A program made the position numbers and the translations under genes. Shown one piece after another: positions 25,829 through 34,569 of a stretch of DNA of 64,000 nucleotides. Position 1 is the stretch's first letter; every line of letters begins with the position of its first letter. The stretch is from Herpetosiphonaceae bacterium (GTDB lineage Bacteria > Chloroflexota > Chloroflexia > Chloroflexales > Kallotenuaceae), in assembly GCA_036374795.1 (NCBI GenBank), contig DASUTC010000347.1, positions 1 to 64,000 on the forward strand, written 5' to 3'. The notes under the pieces were generated by a model. It was given only the letters and a program-made list of their open reading frames with translations, searched no databases and was not told the origin of the DNA.

Positions 25829-25860
25829 CTCTAAGTAGTCTTTGCATAAGGAAAACGTTT

Positions 25861-26892
25861 ATGGCAGAACAAGTGAACAAAAGTTCATTTACCCGATTTA
25901 CAGCGTTTCTTGTAGTCGTGTTATTCGCATGGAGTTTAGAGGGGTGTGGTAGCCCAGATCAGGGTGGATATGCTGTCTACGTCAAATCACAAGCAACAAA
26001 TGATAGTATAGCAGCGAAAGTCACCATGACTATCGATGGCTTGCCACCTGACGAAAAGTTTACTGCTGATGATGGGTATGTCAGATTTCCTTTACGCAAC
26101 GTTCCTAGTGGAACGAACGCTACGATAAATGTTGAAGCGGACGGTTTTTTTTCTAGGACAATAACAATCGATGTCACCACTAGCGGAACCTTTACCATAA
26201 AGCTTGATCCAGTTAGTGCTACCATACCAGATCTCACGCCAACACCTGAGCCTAGTTTGTCAAACATACCAAGTGCAAGTCCTTCATCCTCTCCCACATC
26301 TACCGAAACCTTGTTACCAAGCAATACCGCTGCCGTCCCTGCGACAGCTACAGAAGTGCAGGCCACAGTACAAACAACAGTGCTGAGTACACAGCCTACA
26401 TCACAACCAGTCTTTATACCAGATGGTAACGCAGAACTTCATAGCTTTGAGAGAGACGCTGAATTGAAGGAGTGGCGCGAAGTACAACTCATACGCGAGG
26501 GAGAGCTTTCAAAAGAACAAGCTCTTCATGGCGAATACTCAGTGAAGTTCACTCCTGCTGTTCAGGTAAATCAAGAAGAAACGTTTTACTACCACTGGGA
26601 TCATCCTTTGATAGACGTAGACAACGTTGTTGTGCGAATCTTTTTTTCAGAGGCACCAGGAGTTGAGTTTACATTCTTTGAGATTTGTGGCGAGGAGCCG
26701 CAGAAATGTGTCCGAGTTGCTCCGCCCCGTCAAGGGCGATGGAATACATTCACTTTACCATTAGAGGATCTCGGTTTGGATAAAACGACAGTAAAAACAC
26801 TCCTTATTCAAGGAGGATTAAGGGCAAACCGAGATACTACAGTTAACACTATGCCGATCTACATTGATGCGATTGAAATTTTTCGACAATAG
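25861..26892 (+). CDS. Lipoprotein with PEGA-like and beta-sandwich modules
   Basis: The 343-residue protein has a lipoprotein signal (FLVVVLFAWSLEGCG, lipid-attached Cys). It continues with a PEGA/carboxypeptidase-regulatory-like domain (VYVKSQATNDSIAAKVTMTI), a Ser/Thr/Pro-rich linker of about 65 residues, and a C-terminal copy of the module of the previous genes (LHSFERDAELKEWREVQLIR, ending NTMPIYIDAIEIF). It looks like the surface anchor of the cluster. Confidence 0.75.
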   Translation: MAEQVNKSSFTRFTAFLVVVLFAWSLEGCGSPDQGGYAVYVKSQATNDSIAAKVTMTIDGLPPDEKFTADDGYVRFPLRNVPSGTNATINVEADGFFSRTITIDVTTSGTFTIKLDPVSATIPDLTPTPEPSLSNIPSASPSSSPTSTETLLPSNTAAVPATATEVQATVQTTVLSTQPTSQPVFIPDGNAELHSFERDAELKEWREVQLIREGELSKEQALHGEYSVKFTPAVQVNQEETFYYHWDHPLIDVDNVVVRIFFSEAPGVEFTFFEICGEEPQKCVRVAPPRQGRWNTFTLPLEDLGLDKTTVKTLLIQGGLRANRDTTVNTMPIYIDAIEIFRQ

Positions 26893-27388
26893 ACCGAGTC
26901 AGCTTACGACGAGAAAGACTAAGCCCAACAGACTCGGTGGGGTCAACTGTTCTTTAACATATCAGCGTTTGGCGGAACAACGGTTGTGGTGCAAGGAGCG
27001 CAAACGGTCCTGCTGCCCGTTTACACGCACCAAGCGACTCATTTCATAGCCAGGCTATCACCCGGACCACGTTCATGCTCACGGCGGGGTGCGGGTGGTG
27101 GTGAGAAGGCGATAACGATCATGGGGTAGAGAGAGGAGTTTCCAGTAAGGTCTTGATCTTCCGCTCCACCCACGCCTACGGCTTGGTCATGTTCGGGTAG
27201 TCAAAGACGAAATGATACGTCTGATTTGGTGCTTCAACGCGCGCCGACCATGTGCAGTCATTATTCATGCGCTCGACGCCGCCAAGATAGCCTCATAAGT
27301 TTGCCACGAGCATCCTGCTTTGCGTTCGTATCCAGAACATCAGTACATTTCCTTAGCAGCAATATCCACATTGCTTAGCCAAATCGCT
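26893..27388. other. Gene-free region with decayed coding remnants
   Basis: Nothing intact. On the minus strand roughly 27293 to 27120 reads GYLGGVERMNNDCTWSARVE, then APNQTYHFVFDYPNMTKP, a stop, and in the same frame AWVERKIKTLLETPLSTP and another stop. This looks like a gene interrupted by a nonsense change. No family is recognised. Confidence 0.4.
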
Positions 27389-28390
27389 TCAAATATCCAC
27401 TAACTGAAGTGCTTCTTTAAACGACAGTTCGCCGCTATGCAATTGCTCAATATACGCTTGTACCTCTTTTGTAGTTGGTAATCCTTTAATTGCTAACCTC
27501 GTTGGAAGTTGGCGTCGCTGCAATAGTTCATTCATCATAAATAGAATATGTTCACGCAAGATCGCCATTGAGTGGGCGAATCTCAATTCTCGATAGACCA
27601 TGAAATACTCTAGTGTCTGTTCCCGCCACATAGAACGTCCTGGCCATCCCCATAAGGCCGTTTCATGAGCCATTGCCAACTCTTGCTGTTCATGGAAGTC
27701 ACGAAATGTGAAGTCGGTAGCTTGTGGAGGCTTATCCAGCTGTGTCATTGCAAATGTAGGTAGGGTTGTGCTGGCCCGCGCCATTGCCCGCAGCATAGCC
27801 CGATGACTGCGGGGAGTACCTAGTTCTTCGGGCAAAGACACCGACCACACCTGACTGTTCGTTAGATGAATAAAACGCTTCCTCTGCTGTGCTTGCTCTA
27901 CACGAGGAATTAACTGGAAGGTATGCCCTGCGATGTTAATGATGCGCCCAGGAATAAGCACAACCTGAAAACGACGTGAGCCAAGCAACGGCTCTAGTAT
28001 CTGCACATCTGTTGGATTTGCCCCTTCAGGTTCACCCCAAGGCACTACCTCATAATGAACACATCCACGATAAGCAAGTTGATGGGCTATATCTGTAATA
28101 AATTCGGAAAGTCCTTGGGTGAAACTATAGTGGTTCCTATGCTGGTGGCTGACAAAAGCCTCAGAGATAATAGTGCGAAAAGCTGATTCATTCGGCGTGA
28201 CCTCGATAGTAAAGGCTCGCCCAGGCTGTGCACGTCCACCGATTGGCATAATAGACTGACGAACATCATCAATAAACATCCATACATGAGCAAACGACTC
28301 AAGCTCTTGACGATGTTGCTGTTGTTCCGATGGAAAGTAGGAGATCGTTTTTCGCTGAAACCCATCATCATGTTGCCAAGCAGTATGCAT
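27389..28390 (-). CDS. Hypothetical protein downstream of the large membrane protein
   Basis: 333 residues, soluble, mixed alpha/beta (FQVVLIPGRIINIAGHTFQL, VWSVSLPEELGTPRSHRAML) with a helical C-terminus (LRFAHSMAILREHILFMMNE, EVQAYIEQLHSGELSFKEAL). No catalytic motif or signal peptide is evident. It begins 5 bp after the stop of the 885-residue membrane protein, so the two are co-translated and probably work together. Function unknown. Confidence 0.7.
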   Translation of the reverse strand: MHTAWQHDDGFQRKTISYFPSEQQQHRQELESFAHVWMFIDDVRQSIMPIGGRAQPGRAFTIEVTPNESAFRTIISEAFVSHQHRNHYSFTQGLSEFITDIAHQLAYRGCVHYEVVPWGEPEGANPTDVQILEPLLGSRRFQVVLIPGRIINIAGHTFQLIPRVEQAQQRKRFIHLTNSQVWSVSLPEELGTPRSHRAMLRAMARASTTLPTFAMTQLDKPPQATDFTFRDFHEQQELAMAHETALWGWPGRSMWREQTLEYFMVYRELRFAHSMAILREHILFMMNELLQRRQLPTRLAIKGLPTTKEVQAYIEQLHSGELSFKEALQLVDI

Positions 28391-28395
28391 TATCG

Positions 28396-31053
28396 TTACC
28401 CTTCGCCCGTTTCTTCATCTGTCCCTACATCCGGCAGTTCGTTATTTGTCTTCCCAGCCTGATCACTTTGTTGCGTGCTATCCAGTTCTTGCTGCCGTTC
28501 AAGGGCTTCTGCCAAATCAGGCCGATTTTCAAACTCAACTTTGTCGGCCTCCGGACGTTGTTGTAGATACAGGGTCACGAAAATGTCCAGGCCATTATAG
28601 ATGGAAGGAATCATATCTCGGTACACACTACCCATCACCCGAACTAACTGGCTTGGATGGTCAATGATCTCCACATACTGCTCTATCAGGCGATAGCTAT
28701 TTATGTGAAACGGTTTTCGGGGAAGTGACCGTAACATAGCATTTACCTGCATCTCCCACTTCTGCCGTAAGAGGGCACGATGGGGAATCAGAGACATATT
28801 ACGAAAACCATCAAGAATGAACACCCACGTCTCTAGTAATGCTTCGCTGTCTTCACGTTGGAAGTAGGAATCCCAAACTGTCTGACAAGTTGTCCAGAGT
28901 GTTGGGTTCTGATGAAGTTCACTGTAAAACTTCGCATAGCCACTCAACTCCGCTAGGTCAACAAGTGGGGCAGACGAAGCAGATAGCTGATTTCTTGCTG
29001 GCCAATCTTTCGTCTTTTTTCGCAGACGATCATGCATAATGAGTGTGCCATTGAAGTAGAGGGGGAAGATATTAGCAAAGGTATCAGGATCATTAGAAAC
29101 TAATGTGGCAAAGGATTCGTCACCGGCTAGATGGACTGCGTGACCTAAGTAATCTGGTAACTCTTGGCTTTCATGGGTAGTAGCAAGTGAAGGAATGCAA
29201 CGAGCTAAAGATATTGCGAGAGCCTTTTGTGCCGTGTTAATATCTTCGGCTATCTTCTCCCAGTCCCATGTTGGCCAAGGTAACATGGTATGTATGTTTG
29301 CAGTTTCTAAATCTTCTACAAGTTTCTTTATGATGGACAAGTGGTGGATAAGTTTGTTGTAGAATTCCAAGCCACGAGAAACCAATTCCGCTGCGAGTAA
29401 AGATTTCTTATTATCTAGCCAGTAGGTTGCAGTGTTGAGGTAGTAGGATGAACCTATGGTTAGCACCAATTGTACTTGTTCGGCAAGTACCTCAGCTAAT
29501 GACTGGAATATTTGCATTCGTAAATACCAGTTGGCGCTCACCACTTTGCCTTCCGCAATTTGCTCGAAAGATACTCCACGTCGAACTTCCTCAATACGAG
29601 TCACTACTTGTATCGGTAGGCTGAGTCGGTACACAGCATCCGTTCGTTGCCATCTCAAACCTTCAATAGCCTCTGTTAGTTTTCCTGTATTGATTTGCTC
29701 AGCATGTTTGCACAAATTAAGTAGCAGTCTTATTGGGAACAAGCCAAGATAATCTACTACTTGCATTTGCTCGGCTACGCGACCTTCTACGATTGTGTTC
29801 ATGTCCATGGTTGTTGGCACTTGCTCAAGAAACGCCCCAACTGTTGTTGTAAGGCGAGTCAAGAACTGCTCTCCATACGCCACATTCCATCCGTAGCCGA
29901 GAGCGGCAAAGACCGCGTCCTGATTGGCCAGAACACGAAGCATTACACTCGTTCGTCCATCTGCGATGCAACGGCGAATAGCATCAAGTTGTAGGTCGCA
30001 GAGCCGCTTTTCTATCCAATCCATGTCTGGAATGAGTTCTGGTTGAAGGCTTGTCCGTGTCTGCGCAGCCATACCAACCTCAATAGGTGAGGCTAAATAC
30101 CAATCTTTATGGTGAGGAACATACCCCCACCATCGACTTTTCGAGGGGATATAATGTTTACGTGTCAGATAGTTGGGAAGGAAGGTTGCGGTTTTGGCCA
30201 GCAATGTAGCGAGCGCTTCGCGTTGTAGCGAAGGCTCCTCATGGGCCATAGCCACAAGCGACTCGATACCTTTGAGTTCGGTGTCTGCGCGCTGGTGATA
30301 ATACTGCTGGAATGAGTAATCATCCCAGGCATATCCACTAATGGTTGCTTGGCGACTCCACCGATTCAAATCGCCAAACACTACATCTGCTAACAAGGTG
30401 GGATCGAAGAACAGGAAGACCCGCCGTGCAAGCTTTGCAAATGAAACCACTGCAAAACAGCTGAACAATGCGATTACCAGAATACTGCTCTTTGGGCGCA
30501 GTTCCCAGACGACACCAGCTGCTAATAACATGAGACAAATAATTGTTAAGGAGATCAGAAATCGAGAATAGACGTTGCCAACTCGTTCTTGCACGAGTAA
30601 GTCTCGGATTTGTTGTGAAACCCTAGCATAGAGAGTACCTGCAACTGTGTTGATACTGGTGAAATAAAGGGTGAGAAAGATACCAATAACGGTGATGACA
30701 CCGATCAATAAACCATCGTAGGAACTATTACTGGCAGCATCAACATTCTCAAAGAGAGCAGTAATTGGCCTTGGTAGTGCTACATATTGTGTAAGCAGGC
30801 TACCAAATGTAGGAATCGCGAGAATGCATCCAACATAAAGCGCCGCACGGACGATTGGTCCAAGTGCCGTGAAAAACAAGGAGGAGATGATAAGCACGCC
30901 GGTAGAGAGATCTACGGTGGAATATTGAGCCCGAAAGCCTGAGGCAGACAAGCGGAAACGCAGTCGGCGTAGTGTTGAGCGCAGCTGCCAGTAAAATTGA
31001 TATACACTAAATCGGGTACCAAGACGTAGGAAGAAACGCTTCATCTGTATCAA
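28396..31053 (-). CDS. Large membrane protein of unknown function (DUF2254-like N-terminus)
   Basis: 885 residues. The first 230 contain about four to five membrane helices (LIISSLFFTALGPIVRAALY, LLIGVITVIGIFLTLYFTSI, FLISLTIICLMLLAAGVVW, ILVIALFSCFAVVSFAKLAR). The pattern of hydrophobic pairs and TVAGTLYARVSQQIRDLL resembles DUF2254-type predicted membrane proteins. The long cytoplasmic remainder is helical, ending in a charged tail. It forms a two-gene unit with the downstream protein. Codon use is lower in GC than in the replication region. Confidence 0.65.
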   Translation of the reverse strand: MIQMKRFFLRLGTRFSVYQFYWQLRSTLRRLRFRLSASGFRAQYSTVDLSTGVLIISSLFFTALGPIVRAALYVGCILAIPTFGSLLTQYVALPRPITALFENVDAASNSSYDGLLIGVITVIGIFLTLYFTSINTVAGTLYARVSQQIRDLLVQERVGNVYSRFLISLTIICLMLLAAGVVWELRPKSSILVIALFSCFAVVSFAKLARRVFLFFDPTLLADVVFGDLNRWSRQATISGYAWDDYSFQQYYHQRADTELKGIESLVAMAHEEPSLQREALATLLAKTATFLPNYLTRKHYIPSKSRWWGYVPHHKDWYLASPIEVGMAAQTRTSLQPELIPDMDWIEKRLCDLQLDAIRRCIADGRTSVMLRVLANQDAVFAALGYGWNVAYGEQFLTRLTTTVGAFLEQVPTTMDMNTIVEGRVAEQMQVVDYLGLFPIRLLLNLCKHAEQINTGKLTEAIEGLRWQRTDAVYRLSLPIQVVTRIEEVRRGVSFEQIAEGKVVSANWYLRMQIFQSLAEVLAEQVQLVLTIGSSYYLNTATYWLDNKKSLLAAELVSRGLEFYNKLIHHLSIIKKLVEDLETANIHTMLPWPTWDWEKIAEDINTAQKALAISLARCIPSLATTHESQELPDYLGHAVHLAGDESFATLVSNDPDTFANIFPLYFNGTLIMHDRLRKKTKDWPARNQLSASSAPLVDLAELSGYAKFYSELHQNPTLWTTCQTVWDSYFQREDSEALLETWVFILDGFRNMSLIPHRALLRQKWEMQVNAMLRSLPRKPFHINSYRLIEQYVEIIDHPSQLVRVMGSVYRDMIPSIYNGLDIFVTLYLQQRPEADKVEFENRPDLAEALERQQELDSTQQSDQAGKTNNELPDVGTDEETGEG

Positions 31054-31126
31054 TCATTTCATGCTAATTTGATAAATGTTACACGATATGAGACCACGGT
31101 TCCCGCCAGTGATCTCATACGTCATT

Positions 31127-32248
31127 TTACTGCTGCTCGGCTTTCAAGTCACGTAGCAACCGCGCAAACATGGCTTGATAGGCGTTGTGGTCTTTCCACT
31201 GGCGGAAGTCGCCAATGTGCCGTCCCTTGCGCAGCATCACCGCCCAATCCTGCGCAGTGGTGAGTACGGCATCATCGAGCCGCAGCGGATACAACATGGT
31301 GCGCCCTTCTCCTGCTTCACAGGTACAAGCGAGATCGACCTCATACTTCACCCACGGACTCAGCACCGCCGCCTCGGAGAGCAGCAGCACGACTTTATCA
31401 TGCAATCGGATTGCCTCGTCAATGCCGCGCACGATAACTTCACCGGGCGTCAGATCATGTGGCGCAAGCCAACAGCGTACGCCCTTGGCTTGGAGGTCTG
31501 CATACAGGCGTTCAGCAAGGGCATCGTCGTGGCTGCTGTAGCTGATGAAACAAGAGTAATAGTCGATGGGCCGCTCGGCAGCCACAAGGGAGCGAGCATA
31601 CTCGATCATCGAGTCGGGGACCCCACAGCCCCGCAAAAAGACTTCGGGGATCTGGCCTCGCGATTTGTAGAGCGTTTCGATGCCAATGTGGGAGGGCGAG
31701 ACATGGTACAAGGTGTCGAGGCCATGGATGTCTCGGAGATCGACATTGGCGAAGATCGTACCACCGATCTTCGCTCTCTTCATCTGCACGTCGCTAAGAA
31801 GAGATGGTGACAGATTGACTCCACACAGATCAGCCCTATAGAAGTTGGTCCGTATAAGGTGAGACTCTGTCAGATCTACCTTTTGGACGAGAGCGCCTTG
31901 GAGCTTAGCATCTCGAAAACTTACGCCCCGAAGGTTAGCCCCATATAGAATGGCGTCTTGGAGGTTAGCATCGTCGAGGATGGCCGCATACAGGTTGGCT
32001 TCACTGAGATCAACACCATGGAAGTTTGCTCCCTCAAAGTGAGCCCTATGGGGCTTAGTTTCTTCGAAGATGATCCTCTCAAAGTCACGTCTAGCGAAAA
32101 TGGTTCCACGGAAGTCGGGCATATGGCGATTAGGTTTCTGAAGCTCGGCATGTGAGAGATCCGGCCTCACATCAGGATTCTCCTCCCGCCACTTATTCCA
32201 CTGCCATACACCCAGCCTCAGAATCGCCAGATGCTCCTCGTTCGCCAT
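31127..32248 (-). CDS. Pentapeptide-repeat plus TIR-domain protein
   Basis: 373 residues. About 45-195 is a pentapeptide-repeat beta-helix (repeated A[ND]LxxA blocks such as ANLYAAILDDANLQDAILYG). Residues about 230-370 form a TIR domain: YSCFISYSSHDDALAERLYA, WLAPHDLTPGE, VVLLLSEAAVLSPWVKYEVD. Glu303 in WVKYEVDLA sits where catalytic NAD-cleaving TIR proteins keep their Glu. Such fusions occur in filamentous and multicellular bacteria and are candidates for NAD-depleting immune effectors; the trigger would be sensed elsewhere. A small repressor gene lies just upstream. Confidence 0.85.
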   Translation of the reverse strand: MANEEHLAILRLGVWQWNKWREENPDVRPDLSHAELQKPNRHMPDFRGTIFARRDFERIIFEETKPHRAHFEGANFHGVDLSEANLYAAILDDANLQDAILYGANLRGVSFRDAKLQGALVQKVDLTESHLIRTNFYRADLCGVNLSPSLLSDVQMKRAKIGGTIFANVDLRDIHGLDTLYHVSPSHIGIETLYKSRGQIPEVFLRGCGVPDSMIEYARSLVAAERPIDYYSCFISYSSHDDALAERLYADLQAKGVRCWLAPHDLTPGEVIVRGIDEAIRLHDKVVLLLSEAAVLSPWVKYEVDLACTCEAGEGRTMLYPLRLDDAVLTTAQDWAVMLRKGRHIGDFRQWKDHNAYQAMFARLLRDLKAEQQ

Positions 32249-32385
32249 ACGCTGCTCCTGTCGCGTCGGGGTAGAGGTAAATTACCTAGAGGTAATGTTT
32301 GCTAGAATAGGAGGGCGTGGTGCTGATCGGCTAGCAATCGTCCAGCACGCACGCCTACGGCCAAGGGCCGGTACTCGTCCGATTG

Positions 32386-32637
32386 CTAGACGGCGATGAG
32401 TACCGGCAGGCTGTTCCCCAGTGGTTCCCCAGTCAGTTCATCTCCATTTTCAATCAATCGCACGACAGGGACATGGAGTGCAGCAGCAAGTTTTTCAAGG
32501 GTCCGAATCGATACATCACGATCAGGATTATTCCAAAGCTCCCAGACGGTTTTATAGGACACATCGGCGCGCCTGGATAGCTTGGCAATGTCCAGCCCTT
32601 GGGCCTCAGCGATCTCCTTGATCCGAATACGAGCCAT
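32386..32637 (-). CDS. Small Cro/C1-type repressor
   Basis: 83 residues, almost entirely an XRE helix-turn-helix: RIKEIAEAQGLDIAKLSRRA, VSYKTVWELWNNPDRDVSIR, TLEKLAAALHVPVVRLIE. It is divergent from the SWIM-finger gene, and the 178-bp intergenic region holds a palindrome that would suit it as operator. It is probably an autoregulator of the divergent pair. Confidence 0.8.
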   Translation of the reverse strand: MARIRIKEIAEAQGLDIAKLSRRADVSYKTVWELWNNPDRDVSIRTLEKLAAALHVPVVRLIENGDELTGEPLGNSLPVLIAV

Positions 32638-32689
32638 GCGGTTCCCCTTTGCTATGTGGTGTACTATATCACCCTCATGTTATGTAGTC

Positions 32690-32736
32690 TAGTCTATAGA
32701 TTAGAATATTGACAAAGAGGACATATGTAGTATAGT
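32690..32736 (+). promoter_or_regulatory. Promoter and palindromic operator between divergent genes
   Basis: A rightward promoter with TTGACA at 32709-32714 and TATAGT at 32731-32736 (16-bp spacer) precedes the SWIM-finger gene. Just upstream, CTAGTCTATAGATTAG (about 32690-32705) is a near-perfect palindrome differing only at one wobble pair. It contains AATCTATAG on the minus strand, reminiscent of the element's conserved spacer. It is a likely site for the adjacent Cro/C1-type protein. Confidence 0.5.
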
Positions 32737-32815
32737 ATATATACCAAAGTAAATAGAGTTCGACACGACGAGTACTCGTATCGAACCCTTAGCCCACCGG
32801 AAGGAGTTCTCTTCC

Positions 32816-33073
32816 ATGAGCGTACCTGCGATTCTACCACAGCCCTCCACCGACACCCTGACCATCGATTACTACCTCGACGGCGACACGCTGATCATCG
32901 CCTCCGCGACCATTCCCGGTCGGCTCTACGTCACCACGTCCAAAGACTGCTCCTGCCCAGCCGGTCTGCATGAGCTACCCTGCAAGCACGCCGAGTTGCG
33001 CCTCAGTCTGCTCCGCCCGCGGACGGATGCCGCGCTGGTCCTCACGCTCGACCAGGCCGACGCGCTGTTCTAA
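32816..33073 (+). CDS. Small SWIM-type zinc finger protein
   Basis: 85 residues; AAGGAG precedes ATG 32816. The core is a SWIM finger with C-x-C-x7-C-x-H ligands (CSCPAGLHELPCKH) flanked by short strands (DTLIIASATIPGRLYVTTSK). It is a SWIM domain with almost nothing else. Similar fingers end the helicase at 4108 and form the core of the protein at 36251, suggesting a shared DNA- or protein-binding function in this element. Confidence 0.75.
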   Translation: MSVPAILPQPSTDTLTIDYYLDGDTLIIASATIPGRLYVTTSKDCSCPAGLHELPCKHAELRLSLLRPRTDAALVLTLDQADALF

Positions 33074-33126
33074 CTATTCCAGCCCGGCGAGTCGCCCCCA
33101 CCTCGCCCATTTCATAGGAACAGCGC

Positions 33127-34551
33127 ATGATCCGGCGGTCCTTTAAATATCGCTACTATCCAACACAGACCCAGGCGGAACGCCTCTCGGCGTGGCAGCG
33201 GGCCTGCCATGAGGTCCAGCGCCTCTGTATTCTCCAGCGCCGGATCGCCTGGAAGAAACGCACGACGCTCTACAGCGGGCAGAAGCCGATGAAACCGCAG
33301 CCATCCTATTACAGTCAAGGCCCGGAGGTCACGCAGCTTCGCCAAGTCTATCCCGATCTCGCCGATGTGCCTGCCGACACCATGAATGCGATGGTCGCAC
33401 GGGTCGATACTGCCTATCAGCGCATGTTCAAGGAGCGCAAGGCAGGACGGCGGGCAACCGTCCGGTGGGCCGACAAACCAGAACACATCGGCTTGCATTT
33501 TCGCGGGCAGGACCGGGGCACGGGCATCACGCCCACAGGTGGACGCCATGCCTTTGTCCGGCTGGCAAAGGCAGGCAAACTGGGAACGCTCCGTATCCGC
33601 TATCACCGCCCGATTCCTGAAGGCGCGGAGATCAAGCAGGCCCACATCACCCGTGCCGCCGATGGGTGGTATATCTCGTTCTCGTGTCTCATTCCTGCGC
33701 CTGCACCGCTCCCAGCAGCACACAAAGACGTGAATGGTGTGGACCTCGGCTGCATCCACGAGGGCGATCGGCAGCGGATCGCCGTCGTCGATGATGGGCG
33801 GATCTACCGTAGCACGAGTGGCCTCAAGCGCAATGCCAAACGGTTAGCCACCCTGCAAAAGCTGGTCAGCAAGCGCCGCGTCCGAGGTACAGCGAAACAT
33901 GCTGATCCCAACAGCAAACGGACCACCAGACGGCGGCAGAAAATCGCCCGACTGCACCAGCGGATTGCGCGCCAGCGCGAGCATACGTTGCAATACACGG
34001 CGCGGCGACTCGTCGATACGGCAGACGTAACGGTCTTTGAGGATATTTCGTGGAAACCACTCCGACGGCGCGGCAAGGGGCGGCGGAAGCGGGGATTGAA
34101 CCGGGCGATGAGCACCGCCAGCCCTGGGCGTCTAGTTGCATTGACCCAGGAGAAGGCAGATGCAGCCAATCGTTCGATACAAAAGGTGCCTGCACGCGGC
34201 ACGTCACAACAGTGCAGCGTCTGTGGAGATGACAAGACACACAAACCGCTGAAGGTGCGCCGCTGGGTCTGCCAGGTCTGTCGCACCGAACACGACAGAG
34301 ACGTGAATGCGGCGAAGAATGTCAAGCAACGTTTTAAGAGCGATTCAGGGCCATGCAGGTCCGGTGTGCGCGGGGAGGAGGCTGCTGGCGAGACCAGCGA
34401 ACAGCCTTCGACGAACCGCGAAGGAGCTGCGGCTCCACGGCGCGAGCAACGCGCCACCAGCCGAATCGATCATGATTCAGATTTGCACCCTGCAAGGTAT
34501 GAGGATTTTAGGCAAGCACTCTTCGATTTTGGGGATTGGGATGCGCCATAA
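33127..34551 (+). CDS. tnpB: TnpB RNA-guided nuclease (IS200/IS605 group, no TnpA nearby)
   Basis: 474 residues with the TnpB layout: N-terminal FKYRYYPTQTQAERL, RuvC-I Asp206 in NGVDLGC, RuvC-II Glu305 in VTVFEDISW, a four-Cys zinc ribbon (Cys363, 366, 382, 385: CSVC...CQVC) and RuvC-III Asp392 in HDRDVNAAKN. All catalytic residues are present, so it should be an active RNA-guided DNA nuclease. No tnpA lies nearby, so it cannot move on its own. The last 75 residues are low-complexity and overlap the predicted guide RNA. AGGA precedes the ATG. Confidence 0.9.
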   Translation: MIRRSFKYRYYPTQTQAERLSAWQRACHEVQRLCILQRRIAWKKRTTLYSGQKPMKPQPSYYSQGPEVTQLRQVYPDLADVPADTMNAMVARVDTAYQRMFKERKAGRRATVRWADKPEHIGLHFRGQDRGTGITPTGGRHAFVRLAKAGKLGTLRIRYHRPIPEGAEIKQAHITRAADGWYISFSCLIPAPAPLPAAHKDVNGVDLGCIHEGDRQRIAVVDDGRIYRSTSGLKRNAKRLATLQKLVSKRRVRGTAKHADPNSKRTTRRRQKIARLHQRIARQREHTLQYTARRLVDTADVTVFEDISWKPLRRRGKGRRKRGLNRAMSTASPGRLVALTQEKADAANRSIQKVPARGTSQQCSVCGDDKTHKPLKVRRWVCQVCRTEHDRDVNAAKNVKQRFKSDSGPCRSGVRGEEAAGETSEQPSTNREGAAAPRREQRATSRIDHDSDLHPARYEDFRQALFDFGDWDAP

Positions 34552-34560
34552 TGTGGGATT
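34340..34560 (+). ncRNA. Probable omega RNA (guide RNA) at the tnpB 3' end
   Basis: The end of tnpB and its flank hold three consecutive hairpins: GCTGG/CCAGC at 34384-34398, CCTTCG/CGAAGG at 34405-34424 and GGAGC/GCTCC at 34423-34436. This is where TnpB guide RNAs are encoded. The guide would be the sequence just past the element's right end, which I place only roughly at 34500-34560. Inference from family knowledge and the hairpins. Confidence 0.5.
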
Positions 34561-34569
34561 GCATGAAGA

